Translations under genes and position numbers: made by a program
The notes under the pieces: model-generated
What the model saw: the letters and a program-made list of their open reading frames with translations, nothing else
What the model was told of the DNA's origin: nothing
The model's database searches: none
DNA from: Lycium barbarum
Lineage: Eukaryota; Streptophyta; Magnoliopsida; Solanales; Solanaceae
Length of the DNA stretch: 64,000 bases
Assembly (NCBI RefSeq): GCF_019175385.1
Contig: NC_083338.1
Span: 63,458,884-63,522,883, forward strand
Direction of reading: 5' to 3'
Part shown: in pieces, positions 1 through 12,067 of the stretch
Layout: every line of letters starts with the position of its first letter
Position numbering within the stretch: the stretch's first letter is position 1

Positions 1-1308
1 TCTCTTATTGTACTATTGCCTTATTTTCAAACAATATAAAAATGAAACGTTTTAACTATCCTTTTAACTACTAAGGAAAATTGTTTTAATGATTCCCTCG
101 AGCCTGGTAGACTATTTTGGAATATGAAAATGATTGCAGAAGGAATATTCTTCCGTAACTCATTATGACATACGACATACACCTACTATGATTCTGTCCG
201 ACTTCATTGATTCGATTTGTCATTCGATATGCCTCATTGAGTCTCTGGAAATTTGTGATATTTTGTTGCATTTAGTCTCTCACTACTCCATTCGTGGATG
301 CCCCAATGTTTCCCACACTGAGCCCGGGCCAGGATATGTTGTCAAGCGTATTCCATTGCATTGTTCGCCGTGCTTCGATGTGAGGGGGCAGGTATATATG
401 TACATGAGTTTTGGTGTATGTTGTGCCATGTACACACATTCTGATATGATATGATCTGATATGGCCATCTGATATGATATGATATGTTATGTTACGGGGT
501 TATCCCCTACTCTGTTCCTTATGTATGGTGGCACCAGCGTCGGGGGGTGGCCACGTCCTGTTTCGCCGAGCCCTTGGCAAGCGCCGGACATGAAATGGTA
601 TATGTTTCTGAACACACTCCTCATGTTTTGAAAATATGCATTGATACTTCGGAGGTCACACTCACTTCTCTGTAAGTCCTGTTTCAGTTATGATCTTGTT
701 CCGTATTGGGACCAGGTACGACATATGTTTTCATCAAATACTATTTATGCTTTATGATCAATATTTTGCTAATCTGGATATTCTGTCCATTTTCTGTACC
801 TTTTGTTCTGATTATGACTTTGTTTACTACGTTCTGTGCTTTACATACTCAGTACATGTTTCGTACTGACCCCCTTTCTTCGGGGGCTGCGTTTTCATGC
901 CGCGCAGGTACAGAAGACAGATATGCTGACCGCCTGCCTAGGACATCTATTCTGCTATGTTGGGAGCGCTCTTTTTTCCAGAGCCTATATGTTGGTACAG
1001 TCCGTCGCTATTATATATATGTACGCTATTCAGGGGTATGACGGGGCCCTGTCCCGTCTTATGATTTTGTTATGATTTGTAGAGGTCTGTAGACATACTT
1101 GTGTGGGTTCTGTATATGTTTGGGTATGATATGATCTGTGACAGCCTCATCGGCTTCCATGTACAGTGTCGGTTCATTTATGGTTATTATTAACGCCAAG
1201 CTACTTCTATATTTGAAAATATTCTATCGTTTGCTAATTTGGGTTATTGGGTACGTTTGAGTGTCCAGCACGGACACTAGTCGCGGCCTACGGAGTTAAG
1301 TCGTGACA
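1..1308 (+). repeat. 3' portion of an LTR (family epsilon)
   Basis: This is the 3' part of a forward LTR ending in GTCGTGACA at 1308. It aligns by eye with the LTR ending at 30342 and with the reverse LTR at 15179: all share the blocks around 271-420 (ACTGAGCCCGGGCCAGG, then a GAGGGGGCAGGTATA block) and the three-hairpin module. It cuts directly into the integrase of element A after codons reading H-V-S, so it inserted there. The 5' end lies outside the window, so it could be a solo LTR or the end of a complete element. Confidence 0.85.
849..907 (+). promoter_or_regulatory. three-hairpin LTR module, copy 1
   Basis: Three consecutive stems are visible: TCAGTAC/GTACTGA, CCCCC/GGGGG and CTGCG/CGCAG. 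The same order and spacing recur in every LTR in the window long enough to contain the module. Confidence 0.75.
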
Positions 1309-2419
1309 GAAACATGGAAGACTGGATGGACTAATTCAAGCACTGAAGGTAAATCTAATTCATAGGCTACATGACCCACTTTGCGGGTAATTCTATAAGG
1401 TCCAATGTATCGTGGAATTAACTTCCCTTTCTTGCCAAATCTCATCACCCCTTTCATTGGCGACACTTTCAAGAACACCCAATCATCAACTTGAAATTTC
1501 AAGTCTCGTCGGCGATTGTCCGCATAAGACTTTGGGCTGTCAACAATCGATCTCGGATCACCTTGACTTTTTCTACCGCTTGCTGAACCAATTCAGGGCC
1601 TATTAACTGTGCTTCTCCTATTTAAAACCATCAAATTGGAGACCTGCACTTTCTTCCATATAAAGCTTCATACAGAGCCATTTGAATACTGGAATGATAA
1701 CTATTGTTGTATGCAAATTCAATAAGGGGTAAGTGATCATCCCAACTACCACCGAAATCCAGCACACATGCTCGTAGCATATTTTCGAAGGTCTGAATAG
1801 TACGCTCGGCTTGTCCATCGATCTGCGGATGAAATGCCGTGCTAAGCTTCACTTGAGTACCTAGACCTTCTTGAAACGACTTCCAGAACTTGGCTGTAAA
1901 CTGTGCTCCTCTATCTGTGATAATGGACAGTAGAATACCATGGAGTCGCACAATTTCCTTGATATACAACCTTGCATAATCTTCAGCCGAGTATGTGGTT
2001 CTGACTGGAAGAAAATGGGCTGATTTCGTGAGTCTGTCCACTATCACCCATATGTTATCATACTTGCCTCGGCAACGAGGTAATCCCACGATAAAATCCA
2101 TATTGATCACCTCCCATTTTCAAGTAGGGATTTCAATTGCTTGCAATAGCCCTCCTGGCTTTTGATGTTCGACTTTCACTTGTTGACAATTTGGACATTG
2201 GGCTACAAATTCTGCTATGTCTCTTTTCATGCCATCCCACCAATATATTAATTTAAGATCATGATACATCTTGGTTGCGCCTGGGTGAATAGAATACCGA
2301 GAATAATGGGCTTCTTCTAGAATTCGTCGGCGCAATTCTGCGACGTTCGACACACATAGCTTGCCTCGGTATCTTAGAATCCCGTCCGTGAAAACATCAA
2401 ATAGAGACTTCTCTTTTTC
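1309..2419 (-). pseudogene. integrase domain of element A, broken
   Basis: Reading leftwards, the zinc-binding region contains H-Y-S-R-Y-S-I-H-P-G and C-P-N-C-Q-Q. The catalytic core shows N-M-D-F, I-T-D-R-G-A-Q-F and H-P-Q-I-D-G-Q-A-E-R, which supply the D, D and E of the DDE triad. The C-terminal part has G-D-W-V-like (V-D-D-W-V-F) and G-P-Y motifs. A stop replaces tryptophan near 2111-2119, stops follow at about 1629, and a deletion near 1540 shifts the frame relative to the related copy. An LTR insertion at 1308/1309 removes the chromodomain end. The enzyme would have inserted element cDNA into chromatin; this copy cannot. Confidence 0.88.
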
Positions 2420-4180
2420 CTAAAATATGTCTCTGTAATGGCTCAACTGAGGATCTTCATATTGTCGCTCTCTCACTTCTGTATCCAAGGACGAAACTGT
2501 GGGATCATTGATACTAATCCCTGCATTACCCGCATCAATTACACGTACTCTAAGATTAGCTAGCTGGTGGAGCTCATGAACCATCTCTTTCTTTTCCGGT
2601 GGAACTTCACATAGACTACCCATGGATCGGCGGCTAAGCGCATCGGCTACTACATTCGCTCTTCCGGGGTGGTATAAAATATTCACATCATAATCTTTCA
2701 ATAGTTCTAACCACCGCCTCTGCCGCAGATTTAACTCCTTTTGCCTGAAAAAGTACTGAAGACTCTTGTGATCTGTATAGATATCAACGTGCACACCATA
2801 CAAGTAATGTCTCCACATTTTCAATGCATGAATAACCGCAGCTAATTCGAGATCATGAGTTGGGTAGTTCCTTTCATGTTTCCGCAGCTGTCTTGAAGCA
2901 TATGCAATAACTCTACCGTGATGCATTAACACGCATCCTAACCCAACACCGGAGGCATCACAGTACACCACGTAACCATCTGACCCTTTTGGAAGTGTTA
3001 AGACTGGAGCTGAGGTTAATCTATCTTTCAACTCTTGGAAGCTGCGTTCACAAGCATCATCCCACTGAAATTTAGCCGACTTCTGGGTTAGCTTCGTCAA
3101 TGGCGCTGAAATAGAGGAAAATCCCTCTACGAACCTTCTGTAGTAGCCTGCCAATCCCAGAAAACTACGGACTTCCATAGGCATTGTAGGCCTTGGCCAC
3201 TTCACAGCTTCAATTTTCTGAGTGTCGACTTGAATACCATAATTTGAAATAACATGGCCCAGAAATGTTACAGAATTCAGCCAGAACTCGCACTTTGAAA
3301 ATTTTGCATATAATTCTCGGGCGCGAAGAATTCGAAGAACAATACGTAAATGATCTGTGTGTTCTGATTCTGTGCGAGAATACACCAGAATATCATCAAT
3401 AAATACTATCACAAATAGATCCAAGAGCGGCCTGAACACATTATTCATCAAATTCATAAACACGACCGGAGCATTAGTCAATCCGAACGACATCACCCGG
3501 AATTCATAATGGCCATATCTCGTTCTGAAAGCTGTCTTGGGAATATCTTCTTCTCTAACTCTCACTTCATGATAACCCGACCTCAAGTCTATTTTTGAGA
3601 ACCACTTGGCACCCTGTAGCTGATCAAATAAGTCATCGATCCTCAGGAGAGAATATTTGTTCTTTATCGTCACCTTGTTCAATTGCCTATAATCGATGCA
3701 CATTCATAGAGAACTATATTTCTTTCTCATGAATAAGACTGGTGCTCCCCACGGCGATGAACTGGGTCTAATAAACCCATTTTCAAGAAAATCATTCAAC
3801 TGCACCTTTAGCTCTTTCAATTCTGCCGGAGTAATTCGATACGGAGGAATAGAAATAGGCTTGGTGTCCGGCAACATATCAATGGCGAAGTCAATCTCTC
3901 TTTCTGGAGGAAGACCTGGAAGATCATCTGGAAATACATGTGGGAATTCATTCACTACCGGAACTGATTGGAAAGTTGGCGACTTTGCCTCGGTGTCATG
4001 AACTCGGACTAAGTGATAAATATAACCCTTGGCTATCATCTTTCTTTCCTTGAGGTAGGAAATAAACCTACCTTTCGGAGATGCTGTATTACCCTTCCAT
4101 CCAAGCACGGGCTCTCCCGAAAATTGGAATCGAACTACTTTTGTTTGGCAATCGACATTAGCATAACATGATCCAACCAA
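2420..4180 (-). pseudogene. reverse transcriptase and RNase H domains of element A, one stop
   Basis: The frame stays open from 4180 to 2420 except for one TGA at about 3704, where the related copy has an arginine codon just before M-C-I-D-Y-R-Q. Visible RT motifs are [18 protein letters not shown] and F-I-D-D-I-L-V-Y, which holds the catalytic aspartate pair. RNase H follows with Y-C-D-A-S-G, D-L-E-L-A-A-V and Y-T-D-H-K-S-L. The segment ends at a stop after H-Y-R-D-I-F. This is the best preserved pol segment in the window. Confidence 0.9.
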
Positions 4181-5036
4181 TCCATACCTATAATCACATC
4201 AAAATCTAGCATTTCGAGCTCAATTAAATCATCTTTGGTCTGGTGATCACATATCATAATTACACAATCTTTGTACACTTGTCTTGCTATCACGGAGTCA
4301 CCACCCGGAGTAGATACCTAAAAAGGTTTGATTGGCTCAAGTTTCACCCCAATACAACTAGCAACATATGGAGTAATATAAGAGAAAGTAGAACCCGAAT
4401 CTATCAATGCATATACATCATGGGAAAATACGGATAATGTACCTGTAACCACATCAGGGGAGGACTCAAGATCCTGTCGTCCGGCTAAAGCATATACACG
4501 GGGCTGAGTGGCACCTGAAGTCGATGCTACCCCTCTGCCTCTACCTCGACCTGCTGACATCTGGGGAGTCTGCCCTACCGGGCGCACTGAAGAAGAACCA
4601 GCTGCTGAACCTGTGGGATGAACCCCACCTCTACTATACCGCGAGGGACAATCTCGCATCAAATGCCCAGTCTGTCCACAAACGTAACAAGCATCAGTGT
4701 CCTGGCGACATGGCCCCGAGTGTAATTTCCTGAACCGGCTACATCGTGGAACTGGTGGTCTCCTCTGAATATAATCACCCCCAAACTGAGACCCCGAAGC
4801 TCTCGAACTCTGACCCTGTCCTGAAGGAAAAGAGCGATCAAATCTCCTATTCGCGAATCGTGGAGGTGCACTAGTCACTCACTGGCCTGAATGTCGGGAA
4901 TAAGTCTGCCTCGATCCCCCTCTATAATCACTGCCTGCCCCCATAGATTTTGCCCTCTTCCTTTGCCTTCTATCGATATCACGATCACTCCTTTGTGGTT
5001 ACTGTCGTCCCTCTAAGTTCTGGGCATGGGCTTGTA
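4181..5036 (-). pseudogene. gag C-terminus and protease of element A, truncated
   Basis: The open stretch 4878-4318 encodes the gag zinc knuckle C-Y-V-C-G-Q-T-G-H-L-M-R-D-C (CX2CX4HX4C), a Gly/Arg-rich linker and the aspartic protease with Y-A-L-I-D-S-G-S-T-F. The D-S-G active-site triplet is intact here, unlike in the alpha copy. A frameshift lies between 4318 and 4180, within or just after protease. The gag N-terminal half is missing: upstream of about 5036 the sequence changes to the LTR of element B. Confidence 0.85.
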
Positions 5037-5240
5037 TGATATGAACCCAACAAGCACAAGGACTTTCACAAAAAGTCAAGAAAGAGAACTTCAAGAGTTG
5101 CAAGCCTTGTTCATGAAAAAGGATGCCTTGGGGGAGATGGGAGAGAAGACTTCGCGGATTTACACCGTTTGGGAGTTGGCATTGGAAGAGTCGCAAAGTG
5201 GCTAGAAGCGCAAAAAGGCTAAAAGTGAAACTATAGGGCT

Positions 5241-5320
5241 AAGATTGCAATTGGAGGTCATACTTGCAAGTTATGGGGTTAGAATGTCAATTGGAGGTCA
5301 TAATTGCAAGTTATGAGGCT
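5241..5320 (+). repeat. 40-bp tandem duplication in LTR B (U3)
   Basis: Two adjacent 40-bp units share TTGGAGGTCATA and TTGCAAGTTATG at the same offsets. They lie about 80 bp upstream of the TATA box, a typical position for duplicated LTR enhancers. Confidence 0.75.
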
Positions 5321-5397
5321 TTGGATGCAATTGAAGACCCATGTGGGTAATTTTGCAAAAGAGCCACTTTAGGGCCTTTTGGTGTAATAGACATTAG

Positions 5398-5406
5398 TAT
5401 AAATAG
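5398..5406 (+). promoter_or_regulatory. TATA box of LTR B
   Basis: TATAAATAG lies mid-LTR at the expected U3 position, downstream of the 40-bp duplication. The transcript would start about 25-35 bp downstream. Confidence 0.65.
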
Positions 5407-5797
5407 TTTTTGTCATCTATTTGGAAGACTTAGCTTTGATATTGTGTGAACTCAAATATTGAGAGATTTTAGTTATTAGATAGATTGTTAGGTTACTACA
5501 CTAAGTGTGATTTCATTGTTGCAAAGTGAATTTTCTTATCCATTGAATTCATCTAGATTGCTCATTTGTGGTTTCCAATTGAGTCTTCTACTTGATTCAA
5601 ATTACTTTGGTTCTTTTGGTTGAATTCACAATAGGAGGGCTTAAGTTTGATATACTTTGATTTGCCTATAGGATTCATTATTAATTGGGTCAAGTATCTA
5701 TCCTTTATTCTCCTTAATCTTCAATTCTTCATCTATCTTTTGTTTTTCTTTATATTTGTTTAATTCTTAGAGTTTCCTTAGGCTGAATCTTATCATT

Positions 5798-5809
5798 TGG
5801 TATCATAGC
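5798..5809 (+). promoter_or_regulatory. primer-binding site of element B
   Basis: TGGTATCATAGC lies two bases after the LTR. It is a one-base variant of the methionyl-type site TGGTATCAGAGC used by the other elements here. Confidence 0.75.
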
Positions 5810-6075
5810 ATAGGCGAAGAGATTGTTCCTACAATTTCTAATCCTAGGCTCAAAATCCGAAAATCCCAAAAAAAATCAAAAATTCGAAAATCGTTTTGTG
5901 ATTTGATTTTGTTGTTTTTGAAGTTAGATTTGAGTTTGTTGTGGTGGGAAACATCTAGAAACCAAAATTTGAAGCCATTTGGATAAGGATTGAAGTTTCC
6001 ACCATTAGAGGTTTATCAAAGCTTGAAGAACTCAAAGTGGGTTTAGTTGATTTTGGTGAAATTGAGCTTTGGTTC
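5810..6075 (+). other. leader of element B, left part
   Basis: This is an untranslated leader, A/T-rich with an A-run near 5870. I see no coding content. It ends with GGTTC (6071-6075), the target duplication of the solo LTR, and continues at 9003. Confidence 0.65.
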
Positions 6076-6589
6076 TGTCACGACCCAGCCCCGTGGGCCG
6101 CGACTGGCACCCTGCCTGGGTGCCCAGACCAAATCACACATTAATTATAAGGTCCAAACGTATTTCCGAATTTTACGAAATCGTATCAAATGCAATTTAT
6201 ATCAAAATATGTCTTAAGCGGTCGCACCAAATCAAAATGCCATATCAAATACAAACTGAGCGGCATAATAGACATCGCCGGTCAAAAGTGTAAACGTAAG
6301 CATAAGGACCATTTGGGGCCATCATAATGAACAGACCGCTTTAAGACCAGAAAACGAAATCAAACCAACACATACAGGACCCTCACCCCACATATATGAC
6401 TACAGGCCTCTACGAATTCAAAACAAAGACATATGGCGAGACAGGGCCCCGCCGTACCAAAATAGTCAAACATACCGAATATATACAAAGTAAAAGGAGT
6501 CTGTACCAAAAGTGGACTCCGGATCAAAGAGGAGTACTCCGGAATAGCAAAGGGGGAAGCCTACTGTGGAGGATCGCCAATATCTGCAC

Positions 6590-6646
6590 CTGCGGGCATG
6601 AAACGCAGCCCCCGAAGAAAGGGGGTCAGTACGAAATATGTACTGA
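6590..6646 (-). promoter_or_regulatory. three-hairpin LTR module, copy 2 (delta)
   Basis: In reverse orientation, all three stems are perfect: TCAGTAC/GTACTGA, CCCCC/GGGGG and CTGCG/CGCAG. Confidence 0.75.
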
Positions 6647-7734
6647 GTATGTAAAGCATGGAGTACAGAAATATGGATCAAAACTGAAAGCAAATCAGGC
6701 AACAATGTGGAATACAAATCGGTATGTCAAAATCCGTATCAAAATCATATACGTATATATAATGCAAATGAAATCATGCAAACGCTTAGGAACGTGGTCG
6801 CCACTCCGACGCTGGCGCCACACACAGCATAACACCAGAAGGTTTCAAATCTCCGTACATCCCCGAACACAAACATAATCATAGGTGAGCGTATCGCATC
6901 ACGAGCCATATCACAGCATAACTCCAGACGGAACCCGGCCCTATGGCGAAGCCTCAGGAACCGTAACACAGCATACGGCCGAATTATTATAAGGCGCACG
7001 AATCATAACCGGCCTGGGAACCGGTGAACGAAGTCATAATAATGCACGAGCGGAGTCGTGAGCAAGCAAATGCAAATCATACTTCAAAATAGTCTTTCAA
7101 AACATAATAGTTTTACAAATCGTTCCATAGCACAAGATAAGCGAATACTTAGTCGATACAAAGATCCGTTTCACAAAAGTTTCCAAAGTGGTACGTATGG
7201 TTCAAAACGTAACTTATCATATCATAATATTCCAAATATATCTCATAAGAGGGAATTCCAAAATCGAAAGTATCATATCAAACTTTATTCACAAAGATAG
7301 CCCAATAAGGCAAATAGGGCGTATCGGGGTTAGCGGGCCCACCTCGAGTCAAATTGAGGTGGCGAACATATTTTCTGAACATTTATAGGCCAAAGGGTCA
7401 TACATAATCATTTCTAAGTTACCCGACCACATTTAGATAGGTTTCGGACGAGTGGTGGCATTCTAGCCAAAATAGAGCCCGTAGGCTTCAATTGAAGTGA
7501 ATGAATAGTAACTTTTCTGTGGATCGGGTTTCGAGGAGCAGGAATGCTCTAGAAGTTCTCATATTCACCTACCATACTAAGATATGCCAAACGAAGGAGT
7601 GGGAAGCTTTACATACCTTACAGACGTCGTATGCTCTCCCAAAAGTCAAGTCCCGTTCCGTCTAAAATCTGCAAATGGTCAAAGTTACCAATTGAGATTC
7701 TTAGGCTTAAAAATGCCTTTAACTTCATTTTTGC

Positions 7735-7752
7735 CTACCGAAATTTCGGCAG
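7735..7752 (-). promoter_or_regulatory. core-promoter palindrome of LTR delta
   Basis: CTGCCGAAATTTCGGTAG on the reverse strand is a near-perfect palindrome. It sits directly after TTTATAGGGGAAATG, which looks like a TATA box. Confidence 0.6.
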
Positions 7753-9002
7753 CATTTCCCCTATAAATCTAACATCCCCGAGGCTTAGCCCGGCTCAAAA
7801 TACATCAATAACAACAGCCCACACATCACCAAACAACACAAGCAATAATCAAACCACTCTAGCTTCAAAGTTCTACTTTATTATCTAAGTTGGCAACTTT
7901 CATTCAAACTTCCAAAACTCCAATTCTATATCTACATAATTGCATTCATTTCCTCATTCAAACTTATACAATCACATCCTAACTACAATCCAAGCCATAC
8001 ACGAAATTACCCCAAAATCCATTACTTTCCATAATTCTTCAAAACATCGAAAATTCACGACGAACATTCTAACTTACGTCGTTTCATTCCGAATTCATTA
8101 ATATCAACTACAAATCATATTTAAAGTCTTTAGCACCCTAAATATACAATGATATACACAATTATACCAAAGGTATACACTTTCCGATAACGTCCAAAAT
8201 CATTTTCCAACGCCAATTTAATTCATCAATCAATCATTTACGACATAAATGTTATAACGACGCCACAAACCAACTAAACAAGATAAAATTCCCATACCTT
8301 TGCACTACATATAACTCACGGCCAACACACCATATACACACACACCCACGGCTTTCTATATACATCAAAGTTACGGGATTCCCGTCTATTCTCAATCCTT
8401 AACACATTCATAACAATTCTATAACATTAAAGGGGCAAAATTCTTATCTTTTCTTGAAAACCCGACTTGTCGCAAACGAGGTTCTTGTGCCAAACTAATT
8501 ATACCCCGTTGAAGAGGGCCTTGAGTACTTCACAACTATGTAGAAATTAGGATTTTTGGATCACAAACAAGACTTGGAGAAATTTCTTTCTCTCCTTTTC
8601 TCACTCGGTCGAATGCCCCTTTTTAGGTGTTCTTTGATTTTGATTTTTGATCTTGGAAAATACTAAGTGTTGTTGATATATATCCTTTTAAGAGTCATGT
8701 GCTATGCACATGACATTAACATAATGGGTTTGGGCCTAGCTAAGGCCGGCCACCCTAATCCCTTGGGCCTAAACTTTGTGTCATATTTTCCTTGGCCCAA
8801 TTCTCGAAAAGTCCCGTTTTGTAATTCCCGAAACTAATTTTCGAAATTCCAAATTTACCCTCGGCCTTCCCCGATGTCTTAACATTTAAGATTCCATAAC
8901 CAACATAGTCATATTCACCAAAATAAAAAAAATATTTCCTTATAACACATAAATCGTAATTATTTCTCGCTTTCCAGTTATACGAAAACACGGGACATAA
9001 CA

Positions 9003-10334
9003 GGTTCCTATTGGGCTTTGTTGTCTAAGTGGTAAGGAGCTTAGATCTAAAAATTAGGGCAAAAAAGAGTTGATTTGGACCACATTGGGTTTTTGAATGT
9101 TCTTCATTGTTCATCATTGTTCTTGGTGAAGAAGAAGATAAAAAGGAAAGTTAGATCCAAGGAATCCAAGTCAAAAGTTAAAAAGTTGTTTTTCTAGACA
9201 AAAAGGGTAAATACAAGGTTGAGGGGGTCCCAAGAGGTCAGCCAAAGTCAGAAAATCTTACGCTAATCCCGAGGCAAACGAGGTACAATGATATTCACTG
9301 AAGCACCTAACGAGTTCACTGTGTAGGAAATATATCTTTAAATATGGCCTGTATTTCATTATACGGACCGTAAAGTAGATCGTAAAGTGGAACGTGAAAA
9401 TTTATCCTCAAGTCGAGCTCACTGTCTCGAAATAAGATACTTAAATACGGCCCGTATTTCACTTTACGGACCGTATATCAGCTCATAAAAAGTAGGGTCC
9501 AAAGTTGAGTATTCTGCCTCTCGGACTAATCCTTAAAAACGGTTGAAGTTTACGAACCGTATTTCACTTTACGGCCCGTAAACTTCAAGGGATCAGTCGT
9601 ATAACTGTTGGGGTCCAAAGTGGAGCATTCTGCCTAGGAAAGACATCATTAAATATGGACTGTAAACCACAATATGGCCCGTATCTTGTGGGTCGTAGAG
9701 GGCCAGGAACATTCTGTTTTGGGCATCACTAAATACAGACCGTATTTTGTCAAGCTCAAACCGTACACTCAAGGTACCTTTTCAAGTCCAAATTTCATTT
9801 CATCCCACTTCCATTTCTCAAAATTTCTTGATCCTTAGTTGATAGTCTTGTGTCCCTAGTCCTTTTTTAAGGGAAAAAAAAACGAGTATAGAAATTTTAA
9901 AATTTTCATTATTTGAAATTGATACCTTGGATCATTTGGGACTTCAAGACCACGTTTTCAAGTTATCACCTACCCGGGCCCGAAATTTTATTTATTTTTC
10001 GTTTTTAGCATTCCATTTTCTTGTGTCTCCCAACTAGTAGCCATTTGGTAGTTGTTCCTACTTGTGTCTACTAGTTCTTGCGCCCACATTTCTTTCGTGC
10101 TAATTTCTTTCATGCTTTTTCTTCGTTTTATCTCGTTGAAACTTTATTGACTCCCGTCCGATTTGCTTTGAGTCGTCCGTCATTCATCTAAACAAAAATC
10201 CATTCTACCATAAAGGATAAGCATCGTGTGAATTTGATTGGGCGAGCGATTCATCAACAACTTCGAAAGAGCACGGAGTGTGGTAAGGTTGAGGCTTTTA
10301 TTGCTAATCTTGTTTGCTAGTTTTGCAGGTCATC
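9003..10334 (+). other. leader of element B, right part
   Basis: This is an untranslated region between the solo LTR and the gag start. It begins with the second GGTTC copy. It holds a series of TACGG-CCGTA inverted motifs (separate entry) and is then A/T-rich up to the gag ATG at 10335. I see no gene in it. Confidence 0.65.
9340..9780 (+). repeat. degenerate repeats with TACGGNCCGTA palindromes in the leader of B
   Basis: Motifs such as TACGGCCCGTA and TACGGACCGTA recur about every 100-120 bp, alternating with the block GGTCCAAAG...ATTCTGCCT (9495 and 9611). One pair forms a 12-bp perfect inverted repeat, TTGAAGTTTACG at 9543 and its complement at 9587-9598. The same kind of module occurs in the U3 of the alpha-family LTRs. 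Confidence 0.7.
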
Positions 10335-12067
10335 ATGTCTAACCAAGGTGATAGGGCGCAAGAAGTAGTAGATATGTTATCCATAGCAAGTTCATTGGCT
10401 ATGATCATGAATCAAATCTCGGGCATGCAAGCGGGTATGGAAGAGATGAGATGAGAGATGAATGGTGTGAGTGGGAAGTTGAAGGGTATGGATGAACGGA
10501 TGGTGAGTATTGAGAAAGTTCAAATGGAGAGTTCGAGTAGAATGGGCACTCCCCGTTCTCGGAATGAAGGTGATGGGGATAAAACACAAGACACTACACC
10601 AACCATTACCCCGGGACAAGCCCATGCCTTGTGCAATCCCAACACCACAACTACCTCCACCTAAAGAGCTCCACTACCCCAAACAACCAACCTTCCATTC
10701 CAAAACCCCACTTTCCAAAACACCAATCGACAAACCTATCCCCACGTTTACCAACACAACCCGAATGAAGCAATCCCTCAAGTAACCTTACAACAAACAC
10801 CCCAAGTCCAAAAACGAGATCCCTTTCCTAACCAAAACCAATACCAACGCCACTACCAATACCCCATGAATGAAGAGGAGTATGATGACTATCCACAAGG
10901 TCGGTGGTGGGATGATAACCGGCAAGGAGAGAGGCGTGGAGGAATGAATAACAGGGGGAGGGGAGGAAGAAGAGGTTTTGAGAGGTTTCCGGGCCATGAC
11001 CCTAGATTCCAAGGTCATGTAGACCTAGGGAGGGCCCAAGGTTATGAAGACCCGGGAAGATGGCAAGATAATGAGCAGAATTTGAACACCATCAAGGTGA
11101 ACCTTCCTATGTTCCAAGGGGGTAGCAATCCGGAAGAGTTCCTTGAATGGAAATTGCAAAGTGAGCGTATCTTCCTCACGAACAATGTGTCCGAGGCCTT
11201 AAAAGCAAAGTATGCCCTCACTCAATTTGAGGGGTACGCTTCTACTTGGTGGGAATCCAAGAAGTTACAAAGAGCTCAACAACACATCTATGATTTCCCA
11301 ACTTGGAATGATTTGATTGAGCTCATGGAGACAAGGTGGCTTCCACCCATATACCACCAAGATGCACTCAAAAGGTTGTACATGTTGAAACAAGGGTTGA
11401 AAAGTGTGGAAGCGTACTTTGATGAGTTTGAGGATTTGAGGATGAAGTCCAAGATAGAAGAGCATGAAGAGTACACTATTATAAGGTTTGTATCCAACTT
11501 GAATTGAGACATCTCTAAACCGATGAGGCTCAAAACCTATAACAGTCTTGAAGAGGCATTCCATGATGCATCCAAGGTTGAGGCAGATCTAAAAGAAGAG
11601 AGGTCGTACAAAGACAAAAGCAAATCATCGTCAACTTGTAACAAAGGCAAAGAGAAGTGGAAAACTTCCACTTAGGATAAGCCCAAGAGCAACACTCAAG
11701 CACCTCAAGCCAAATTTGATTACAAAGCCAAAGGTGATGACAAGGATAGAGGAGGTAACAATTATAACACCAACTATAACCGACCTTCTACCATCCAATG
11801 CTTTAAGTGCCAAGGGAGAGGGAACATTGCGAGTGAGTGTCCCAACCGAAGGACTATCACAATGGTGAGGGATGGGTATCGAACCGATGATGAACATGAG
11901 GGTGGGGATGGTCATGAAGAGGAGGGAGAAAGAAGTGAGTGTGAGGGTGATTCTGATGAAGAGGTTGAGATAAGGTATGAAGAAGCCTTGAATCATGCTA
12001 TTGTGGCTAGAAGAGCCATGGGGGCTATAGCTAGGGAAGAGAGAGACCAAAGGGAGAACTTGTTTCA
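10335..12067 (+). pseudogene. gag of element B, several stops
   Basis: The start is set at the ATG at 10335 (M-S-N-Q-G-D-R). The same frame continues through stops at about 10452, 10662, 11505 and 11673. The recognisable gag core is at 10866-11507 (P-M-F-Q-G-G-S-N-P-E-E-F-L-E-W, then Y-A-S-T-W-W). A zinc knuckle follows, C-F-K-C-Q-G-R-G-N-I-A-S-E-C at about 11799-11840. Its histidine position is asparagine, so the CCHC finger is damaged. Gag would form the virus-like particle; this copy cannot be translated whole. Some stops fit TGG or CGA mutated by C-to-T or G-to-A change. Confidence 0.85.

Larger units (their letters stand above)
1309..5036 (-). mobile_element. element A: truncated Tekay/Del-like Ty3/gypsy element
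   Basis: A reverse-strand gag-pol remnant reads from a CCHC zinc knuckle through protease, reverse transcriptase, RNase H and integrase. It is collinear with the gag-pol of the complete element at 53272-62953 but has many differences, so it is an older or divergent copy of the same lineage. The 5' part (LTR, primer site, gag N-terminus) is lost at about 5036, where element B begins. The 3' part is cut at 1309 by an LTR. No LTR of its own is in the window. Confidence 0.88.
5037..5795 (+). repeat. 5' LTR of element B
   Basis: The LTR is bounded by TGATA at the left and TATCA at the right, a 5-bp inverted terminal repeat, and is followed two bases later by the primer site. It contains a TATA box and a 40-bp tandem duplication. 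The left boundary is chosen from the TGATA/TATCA symmetry and the end of gag homology of element A; it could be off by a few bases. Confidence 0.75.
6076..9002 (-). mobile_element. solo LTR delta, reverse orientation
   Basis: On the reverse strand it starts TGTTATGTCCCG and ends GGGTCGTGACA. Both sides carry the 5-bp target duplication GGTTC (6071-6075 and 9003-9007), proving a complete insertion reduced to one LTR of 2927 bp. It contains the TATAGGGG plus palindrome promoter block and the three-hairpin module. There is no primer site or polypurine tract, so internal DNA was lost by LTR-LTR recombination. Confidence 0.93.

Noticed and set aside
6396..6878. 160-codon open frame on the forward strand
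   Set aside because: It lies antisense inside the delta solo LTR across the three-hairpin module; no domain, and composition is that of the LTR.
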